A stretch of DNA of 64,000 nt from Pseudeuparius sepicola (taxonomy: Eukaryota; Arthropoda; Insecta; Coleoptera; Anthribidae). This document shows positions 60,601-64,000 of this stretch, piece after piece (position 1 is the first letter of the stretch; each line of letters begins with the position of its first letter). The notes beneath the pieces were generated by a model that saw nothing but the letters and a program-made list of their open reading frames with translations, had not been told where the DNA came from and did not search any database. The translations under genes were made by a program, and so were the position numbers. The stretch lies in NCBI GenBank assembly GCA_963920635.1, contig OY987299.1, positions 121,397,373 through 121,461,372 of the forward strand, read 5' to 3'.

Positions 60601-63600
60601 TTTCGTGTTATCACAAATTTCGGTTTTCCCCTAGAATGCACACTAAATCCCCTAGAATAGGCCCAATATGGCAGCGATCCAGGCGGATGGCTAAAAATTG
60701 GCTAGGGCCCAATGGCGATCCAGTTTATTTTACGAGGGCCGTGGGTAAAACATCCTTAAGAAATTTCTGAATATCAAAGCAAAAAAAACGTAATAAAAAT
60801 AAAACCCTTGCTTAACCACAACTATACTGTTACAAATAACAATAAATGAGTACAACTCATTTTAATAATAATAATTTAAAACACCATTTGAACACTTTCG
60901 ATTTTGGTATAATTTGCTGCTTGCAGGTTACTGTTTATATTGTGGTAAAACTCTGTAGATTTTAAAATGATTATGAAAAAGTTTTGCGATGTTTTTGGCA
61001 TTACCCACCTTTTGGCACAATTTAAAGAAAATCTGCCAACTAGTTGGACAAAAATTAAGAATGCCTTCAAACATCAGTTGAAGTACCTAAAAATCTTGAA
61101 AACAACAACAGAAACAGTGACTAGAGTTGTGCCGTTTGAAAGTTTCATTTGAAATTTTCACATTTGAAACTTTCAAAAGTGAAATATTTCGCTTATCCCA
61201 TGAAGTGAAATTTCAGTGAAATTTTCGAAAGTTTCAAGCGAAAGTTTCACGTCATAAATTTCGCGAAACTTTCTCAGAAATTTCCTTAGAAACGCGAAAC
61301 TTACTCATATATTTCATTAAAGTTTCGCGAAAACATATGCGGCAGGCGACCATCCCTTCATTTAATTTGGACGCGCCCGTGCCGGCTGTTGTGGCAGTAA
61401 TGATTTATAACAAAAACCCCTATAATCCGCCATTTTAATTTAAAAAAAAATAGTTTTTTGGTCAAAACTTATATTTGTTGCTCGATTGTTTTTTTACTGC
61501 ATTCGGTTTCTTGGAAAAACTACACAAGTTTAGTTTTTGAACCACCAACTTAACCTAAAAATTGCTGAGATAATCGAGCGTATAAAGTAACGTCTTATTT
61601 CTATCTGGGACACCCTATACCTACCCAAGCAGCATTTTTAGTCGCCGTTACGTTCCGGCGGCTTTTGTTTGCAACTTTAAAGTTGTGATTACTACTGATA
61701 GGAACGTAATTACTACGTTCCAATTACGTCCCTGCGACCAAAATGGGGAACACTTTGAGGGTGATAGATACGTAACGGCGACCACCTAGCAACTTACACC
61801 GCTACGACACGCTTACGTTCCGGCAACGTGGTGGAGACGTAGCGGCGTGGTCACCGCTACTGTGTTGGATTTGTTTGCTTCTTTACATTCGCGTCCTCGC
61901 TTTGTCTTTGTCTAAATAATTAAAAAGTATTCTAGCCCAGCATCTTCCGTCATTTTTCAATAACCGTATAAAATGGAAGTACCTAATATTTATTTTTAAC
62001 TTATATCTAGGAATAATGGTAGGTATAAGAAAGGTATTAATTTGCTGATTTATTTCTCGTTGCTAGACTCAAGAAACTAAAACGATTGCAAATTTTCTCT
62101 CAAATATGACGTTGATAGATTGAAAAGTAACAACGCGCCCTCTCAAAATGCATGTTTTAAGACTTTTTTATCGGGAGGATAAATTACGAAAATGTGCGAA
62201 ATTACCTGAAAATGCTGAAAAATGCTTTTTTAATATTTCTATAAGTTATACTAGTTAATTTTTGCTCAATTTTCTCTTTTTTGGGACAATTTTGAAGAAA
62301 TAACTATTTCAGTACCAAAGGAAATTGACATTTGATATTAATGGCGTCTATCATTTTATAACAAAATATGGCGTAACTTTCAGTAATTACTTCTAAGTAT
62401 TATTTACCTTAAAATGGGTGTTTGAAGGCTTTGCCACTTAACTGGTAGTAACGGCAACTAGACTTTTTTCACTTTAAGGTAATTCCTACCTTTAAGACGA
62501 AAATTAGTTTTAGATATTTTAAACTCTAAAGTCCCGATTACTACAAGAGAACTTCAAAGTTCCAGAAGCCCCGTTTAAGTTCCGACTGCTACTACTAGGT
62601 TCCATTTGGAACTTTAACCTATAATTTTTATATGTGAGTGTTGTTTTCAGCCGGTGTGTGTTTCGTGCTATAATTCGAAATGTTGATATTTAAAATTGTA
62701 GGCATCCAAGAGAAGCGTTTTGTAATTTTGTATTGAAGACAAGTGCTCGTGTTTCGATTCGTTTCATCCTACTGCTGCTTTAATTTTCTATAAAATGTGA
62801 ATGTGTGTCTATAATTTTTCTTCTTTCTAATGGCTGACATTTTCATCACTTCGCAAAAACGACCCAATCCTTCAAACGATTGTAAGGAACTAAATGTAGT
62901 TTCCATTTTTGTCCCTATAGAAGTGACAGTTACTTTAAAGTATTTTTTTTTGTAGTAATTGGAACTTTCTAGTGATTTTAAAATGGAGTGAGAAGTAAAA
63001 CTTACCATACAGTAGTTTTCTCGAGTAGCGAGAAAGTTAATTTCACTTTAAATATGACTATATAGTTCCGTAACTTTGGAGGTATTTCTAAAGTCGCTAA
63101 GACGTAGAAGTTACTTTCACCGTTACCATAAAGTAATGAAAACTTTAAAGTAATAAACAAGTAACACAACAAAGTAATTGTGCCCATTGAATATAACTTT
63201 AGAGTTAGCGTGACTTTAACGTAATTTTGCATAGTAACAATTCCGTTCCAGATACTTCAAAAACTACTTAGAAGTACTGAAACCATAAAGTTCCAACTTG
63301 TAGTAATAATTACTACGTAATTACTCATACTTTCTAAATATAAGTAATAAAAACTAATAAGTCGATTTTTAAGTAATAATTACGTAATAAATACTTATTC
63401 AAAGTTCCCATCTCAGTTACCGCAACTTTAATGCTGCTTGGGTATGCCACTTCATACACATACATCATTTTTGGGCTTGGGTGGGGACTGTTTATAGGAA
63501 ATGATTGCGAAATTTTCACGTGAAACATTCTTTAAATTTCATAAATTTCAACATCACATTGAAAGTTTCAAATATTTCGCGAAAATTTTAAAGTGAAATT

Positions 63601-64000
63601 TCACTTTCCCTGGAAAAGTGAAATTTGCCCATCCCTAACAGTGACGAAAACCAATCAAGCAGAAGACCGGACACTACTACCTGCGGGGCGGGCGCCATGT
63701 CGTCCAGCACCAGGTAGTCCTCGTCGTCGTCGACCAGTATCGACTCGGAGGGCCCCGCCACGTCGGCCACGATCCGCCTGCCCCGGTGGTAGCGCATCGC
63801 CCGCAACTCCTCGATGCTGTACTCGGTCGAGGGGTCCGAGTACACGCGCGCCTTGGGGTACATCGGCACGCCGTTCGGCAGCACGTTCTCCTCCGGGTAC
63901 CGGATGCTGACCGCCCAGTCGAGGTAGCGCTCCTGGGTCTCGGCCGGGAAGTTGGGCGTGTCGGGCTCCTCGTACACCTTGACCGCCGACGATGTCTTCT
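33297..64000 (-). CDS. BUB1: BUB1 spindle-checkpoint kinase (N-terminus beyond window)
   Basis: BUB1 is the kinetochore Ser/Thr kinase that binds BUB3, phosphorylates histone H2A and recruits shugoshin. Minus-strand exons are 64000-63681 (partial), 58248-58052, 57968-57730, 53426-53209, 53148-52988, 44499-44247, 34530-34344, 34207-33995 and 33937-33297. Every junction keeps phase and the stop is at 33299-33297, leaving 808 codons. The first exon holds the BUB3-binding GLEBS-type motif EYSIEELRA. The middle is low-complexity and acidic or Ser-rich. The kinase domain has GKGTFGTV, VALKFQRP, HADIKPDNF and IDFGCSID, so catalytic Lys, Asp and DFG are kept, unlike pseudokinase BUBR1. PWNYHTDLFCIAATSHVLLF matches the BUB1 C-lobe. 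Introns reach about 10 kb and are packed with transposons. Confidence 0.95.
34531..35780. other. BUB1 intron, left part, no further gene
   Basis: AT-rich sequence. The block at about 35510-35600 resembles diverged repeats at 42550-42620 and 43780-43860 (TCTTAGAGCAG...ATAAATGT). A piece similar to a BUB1 exon is reported separately. Confidence 0.4.
35478..35506 (+). repeat. Short duplicate of a BUB1 exon segment
   Basis: TGACGATTGGGCT and CCTGCATCAGCACC match 44252-44280, which lies inside the BUB1 exon 44247-44499, at 26 of 29 positions in the same orientation. The adjoining sequence does not match. Confidence 0.5.
35870..37882 (+). pseudogene. Non-LTR reverse transcriptase relic
   Basis: The segments occur in RT order: SIYELEEALNSIHNKKTCCG (36052), PLKYLLNLSFNTGSFPQGLK (about 36170), KSLSKIFEKIMQNRLT (about 36270), SYGVRGNIWQWAESFLNNRR (about 36915), a degraded VPQGSVLSPLLF stretch (about 37027), ADDTTIGIS (about 37115), FLGLHVDGTWQEYLDKIASK (37321) and a C-terminal YNHLPLHIKQAKTLRSFKNS. 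Several frameshifts, plus an unrelated-looking interruption at about 36360-36780, make it non-functional. It ends just before the 37979 foldback. Confidence 0.85.
39060..40290 (+). repeat. Tandem array, about ten ~120-bp units
   Basis: Units carry CACGAATCCGTGGTTGAAAA, CATTTACGGGGCAAAAACTA and CCCCTTCCCACCCCCGAAAG. The six right-hand units are nearly identical at about 117-122-bp spacing; those left of 39560 are more diverged. ORFs here repeat the unit and are not genes. Confidence 0.9.
40300..41460 (-). repeat. Inverted tandem array, about eleven ~130-bp units
   Basis: Units read AACCACGAATTCGTGCATCT, GGAATCATTAGGAACGTCCT and GGGGGTAGTTTTCGCCCAAC, the reverse complement of the left array's theme with added spacer. 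Unit spacing is mostly 115-140 bp, with a short 22-bp triplication at 40714-40780. Divergence is higher than on the left. Confidence 0.85.
43038..43488. mobile_element. ~450-bp inverted-repeat element (inverted pair with 52102-52564)
   Basis: Termini CTAAACTCTATTCAAACTAA (43038) and the reverse complement at 43488. The interior holds a CACGTG, an ATTGGCT box and TTTGCAGGTAAGTG, so it could supply a promoter or splice site. The target duplication is not clear. Confidence 0.75.
44252..44280 (-). other. BUB1: BUB1 exon segment with a copy at 35478
   Basis: Within the coding exon 44499-44247; encodes part of EPVLMQASPIVS. See the copy at 35478-35506. Confidence 0.5.
44870..45878. mobile_element. 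1.0-kb hAT-like element with perfect 8-bp duplication
   Basis: Termini TAGAGATGGGTTTACACC (44870) and AACCCATCTCTA (to 45878), flanked by ATAGGGAT (44862-44869 and 45879-45886). Subterminal GGGTGTCAAA and TTTGGCACCC motifs are repeated. The MITE 45330-45509 is nested inside. Confidence 0.9.
45330..45509. mobile_element. 180-bp CGTTGACTGACG MITE, 7-bp duplication
   Basis: Termini CGTTGACTGACGTATTAATA and TTAATACGTCAGTCAACG, flanked by CATATAG (45323-45329 and 45510-45516). Same family as 10252-10422. Confidence 0.9.
46597..48097. mobile_element. 1.5-kb TA-type foldback carrying an HTH-like ORF
   Basis: The arms (about 46597-47220 and 47512-48097) are inverted repeats: CATCCAAGCGGAAAAAGTG at the left, CACTTTTCCGCTTGGATG at the right, through to GTTACTGAAGCTGTTAC / GTAACAGCTTCAGCAAC at the centre. 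The right end is CACCCTG followed by TA; the left end is diverged (CAGGTTGG). The spacer is the ORF at 47231-47515. Confidence 0.85.
47231..47515 (+). CDS. 94-aa helix-turn-helix-like protein in a foldback spacer
   Basis: The ORF fills the gap between the two foldback arms. The sequence DILKVFIKNKRHVETLREYF, RKYPNRNVQSALFICKLYLR and LRLTGRVISKRK resembles the DUF4817-type N-terminal helix-turn-helix found beside insect transposons (acidic start, Y-x-x-x-YP-R-N, L-x-x-TG-x-V). It is basic and begins MFLKEEY. No catalytic domain is present. It could be a DNA-binding remnant of a larger transposase or an independent binding protein; the domain name is from memory of the motif. Confidence 0.55.
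   Translation: MFLKEEYCDILKVFIKNKRHVETLREYFRKYPNRNVQSALFICKLYLRLRLTGRVISKRKIGFRISEDEKERILKYFRRHNEKLEMQREIYLSQ
48558..48671. repeat. Short foldback with ~40-bp arms
   Basis: GTTACTAAATCGTATTTGTT pairs with AGATACGATTTAGTAAT across a ~30-nt centre, with TTAATTA / AATTAAACTGT as inner arms. No target duplication was established. Confidence 0.65.
48757..48774 (+). other. Possible first zinc pair of a THAP domain
   Basis: TGC to TGT reads C-FVTD-C-ASPYHRW, then a stop. The C-x4-C spacing suits the start of a THAP finger and it lies on the same strand upstream of the THAP half at 49457. Weak on its own. Confidence 0.3.
49730..51721. mobile_element. 1992-bp hAT-like element inserted in the P-like relic
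   Basis: Termini CAAGGTTAGTTTATAGGAAG (49730) and CTTCCTATAAACTAACCTTG (to 51721), flanked by GATCGGAA (49722-49729 and 51722-51729). Removing it rejoins the host reading frame. The foldback 50034-51517 makes up most of it. A truncated relative is at 20510-20641. Confidence 0.92.
50034..51517. mobile_element. 1484-bp TA-flanked foldback nested in the hAT-like element
   Basis: CAGGGTGGCCCACCACGAAC (50034) to its reverse complement (51517), TA on both sides. The arms of about 700 bp meet across a ~60-nt centre near 50785-50850. A right-arm fragment of the same family is at 59262-59831. No ORF. Confidence 0.92.
52102..52564. mobile_element. Inverted copy of the 43038-43488 element
   Basis: Termini CTACACTCTATCCAAACTAA and TTAGTTTGAATAGAGTTTAG. 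The body matches 43038-43488 in reverse, including the GGTAAGTG donor-like motif. Confidence 0.75.
52988..53426 (-). CDS. BUB1: BUB1 middle exons
   Basis: Exon 53426-53209 reads SAMKTAFRTLTTDDF to FNLNLK and ends at a GTGGGG donor. After a 60-bp intron, exon 53148-52988 reads EMQVSTPQAKRP to ILEESKGSV. The phases (2 in, 0 across, 2 out) match both neighbours. Low-complexity Ser/Asp content, no known domain. Confidence 0.85.
53427..54269. other. BUB1 intron, no gene seen
   Basis: AT-rich with GC-richer patches. A GCTAGAGATGTGTCAATTGT word near 54009 may be a hAT terminus, but no partner was found. Confidence 0.3.
54270..54645 (+). mobile_element. 5'-truncated non-LTR element with AAAT tail
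   Basis: The reading YSKITRQNSDFQIQKFKSNF and CDGVLLYNKIPKEIKCIRNT then RFKMKLKKLFL is the C-terminus of a non-LTR RT. AATAATCTACTGATTGTTG and AAAT repeats follow. The same tail occurs at 25976-26040 and 57225-57376. Confidence 0.75.
54650..55250. mobile_element. Inverted-repeat element with TGACGTCA motifs
   Basis: The inner arms at about 54795-54895 and 55140-55225 pair: AATACGCC(A)TATTAGT, TGACGTCACGT, TGTATCCAAACAA and GCGTTTTTGTGTTTTTGACT. The outer ends TGTGTCAAAAGGAGACTCGC and GCTTATTTTTGACACA also pair roughly. Confidence 0.6.
55780..55812. repeat. TATG microsatellite
   Basis: About seven or eight tandem ATGT units immediately 5' of a ~122-bp tandem repeat. Confidence 0.9.
55858..56207 (+). 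repeat. Three tandem 122-bp units
   Basis: Each unit starts CAACCGATCGAGCTGAAATT (55858, 55980, 56102) and contains GTGTGACGTCATTC and AACATGGCGG; the next frame reads an apparent C-terminus at 56203-56330 (RWSLEGLLIEELDCSKLTGK ... AKLKITK then stop). The units are nearly identical, so the duplication is recent. Confidence 0.9.
56331..56662. repeat. Near-perfect palindrome, 154-bp arms, 23-nt loop
   Basis: The left arm (56331-56485) and right arm (56509-56662) are almost exact complements, for example CTTGTCGCGAGATTTAAGT and ACTTAAATCTCGCGACAAG at the loop. The A/T-rich outer part contains AAAGCTTTTATTTAAAT. It is not obviously a transposon, since no flanking duplication is visible. Confidence 0.85.
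57225..57376 (+). mobile_element. Third copy of the AAAT-tailed non-LTR fragment
   Basis: Matches the last ~150 bp of 54270-54645 (GAAGCTAAAAAAATTATTTC, AACATGTTGCAGTAATCTTG, then AAAT repeats). Confidence 0.75.
57730..58248 (-). CDS. BUB1: BUB1 exons between the GLEBS exon and the middle exons
   Basis: Exon 58248-58052 reads VPDQIFQDPPAESPAKPNIS to VIANDTL. Exon 57968-57730 reads (S)RSMAANHSVAAP to RLSILDDDDDEQEEVYPWSP and PPSLQAKG. Their phases agree with 63681 upstream and 53426 downstream. The acidic run DDDDDEQEE and Pro/Ser content suggest a disordered linker. Confidence 0.87.
58249..59261. other. BUB1 intron, no gene seen
   Basis: AT-rich. An element-end-like GGAGACACCCTGTA occurs near 58790 and ATT microsatellite runs near 58923. 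No supported gene. Confidence 0.35.
59262..59831. mobile_element. Right-arm fragment of the 50034-51517 foldback family
   Basis: TATAGGAAACCTTACACAAA through GTTCGTGGTGGGCCACCC matches 51049-51514 of the foldback, plus a 100-bp stretch that matches its left arm near 50300-50350 in reverse. Only one arm is present. Confidence 0.8.
59841..60513. mobile_element. Inverted-repeat element hosting a nested foldback
   Basis: The outer arms at about 59841-59975 and 60378-60513 pair: CCCAAGAGGACAAATGGACC at the left and its complement at the right, with GTCCG / CGGAC near the outer ends. 59978-60375 is inserted between them. Confidence 0.7.
59978..60375. mobile_element. 398-bp TA-flanked foldback
   Basis: CAGGGTGCCCAAAAATAC and its complement (to 60375), with TA on both sides. 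The centre AATCGGCCGATT is a short exact palindrome. The arms run nearly the whole length. Confidence 0.88.
60520..60741. mobile_element. Fragment of the 29803-30182 hAT-like family
   Basis: Shares ATTGGGTCCACACATCATTG-type sequence, ATGCACACTAAATCCCCTAG and the terminus TTTATTTTACGAGGGCCGTG. The left end is missing. Confidence 0.75.
60795..60935 (+). mobile_element. Fragment of the 3749-4398 element
   Basis: TACAACTCATTTTAATAATA and GATTTTGGTATAATTTGCTG match the 3749-4398 element at 3978-4053. Confidence 0.65.
61122..63637. mobile_element. 2.5-kb hAT-like element with perfect 8-bp duplication
   Basis: Left TAGAGTTGTGCCGTTTGAAA, right TTTGCCCATCCCTA (reverse TAGGGATGGGCAAA), flanked by ACAGTGAC (61114-61121 and 63638-63645). 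Both ends carry GAAAGTTTC / GAAACTTTC runs. The inner part is a second element, 61624-63442. No transposase ORF remains. Confidence 0.85.
61624..63442. mobile_element. 1.8-kb TA-flanked element nested in 61122-63637
   Basis: CCCAAGCAGCATT (61624) and AATGCTGCTTGGG (to 63442), with TA at both sides. The interior is dense in AACTTTAAAGTT, ACGTAATTACTA and GGAACTTT-type words in both orientations (for example 61672, 61700, 63050, 63200). No credible ORF. Confidence 0.7.
63681..64000 (-). CDS. BUB1: BUB1 exon with GLEBS motif, partial at the window edge
   Basis: The exon reads KTSSAVKVYEEPDTPNFPAE onward, through RYPEENVLPNGVPMYPKARV, the BUB3-binding STEYSIEELRAMRYHRGRR, and an acidic SILVDDDEDYLVLDD. 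The donor after CAG is GTAGTA at 63680. Very GC-rich. It continues beyond position 64000. Confidence 0.93.

Noticed and set aside
1..64000. tRNA, rRNA or snRNA genes
   Set aside because: No cloverleaf-compatible A and B boxes or other RNA signature was noticed by eye; a covariance search was not possible.

Overview
The window looks like AT-rich, transposon-crowded nuclear DNA from an insect. The genes have short exons with GT-AG introns. The single-copy genes are animal housekeeping genes. The repeats are typical of insect genomes: hAT-like, P-like and TA-target-site elements, foldbacks, non-LTR retrotransposon tails and a Ty3/gypsy relic. A beetle would fit, but the order is a guess. There are no prokaryotic, plasmid or CRISPR features.

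Layout. 1-2.3 kb: the end of a decayed Ty3/gypsy pol and a hAT fragment. 2.5-3.6 kb (minus): PEX2, a peroxisomal RING E3 ligase subunit. 3.7-8.3 kb: a block of inverted-repeat elements. 8.9-10.2 kb (plus): a mitochondrial mTERF gene, tail-to-tail with ATPAF2 (minus, 10.45-11.5 kb), the F1-ATPase assembly chaperone. 11.6-15 kb: elements. 15.56-27.34 kb (plus): EEPD1, five exons across about 12 kb, with introns full of transposons. 33.3 kb to beyond the right edge (minus): BUB1, the spindle-checkpoint kinase; nine exons are visible and the N-terminus lies outside the window. Its introns hold most of the right half's repeats.

I rebuilt the exon structures by hand from splice sites, reading phase and family similarity. 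ATPAF2 (278 aa), mTERF (393 aa) and EEPD1 (543 aa) close perfectly in frame. The BUB1 exons join in frame over 808 codons. PEX2 joins over its first 250 codons, and then its last zinc ligands appear in a different frame. The genes do not form an operon-like unit; two of the five, mTERF and ATPAF2, serve mitochondria and happen to be adjacent.

Most notable: (1) a P-element/THAP9-like transposase relic broken by a hAT-like element with a perfect 8-bp target duplication, itself carrying a 1.5-kb foldback; (2) a 1.5-kb foldback whose spacer is an intact 95-codon helix-turn-helix-like ORF; (3) a 4.36-kb TA-flanked foldback whose arms are tandem arrays of roughly 120-130 bp units in opposite orientations; (4) an EEPD1 that has lost several catalytic residues; (5) many elements whose exact boundaries are fixed by target-site duplications, with repeated nesting. 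I found no gene cluster that looks like a new biochemical system; the novelty here is in the mobile elements.
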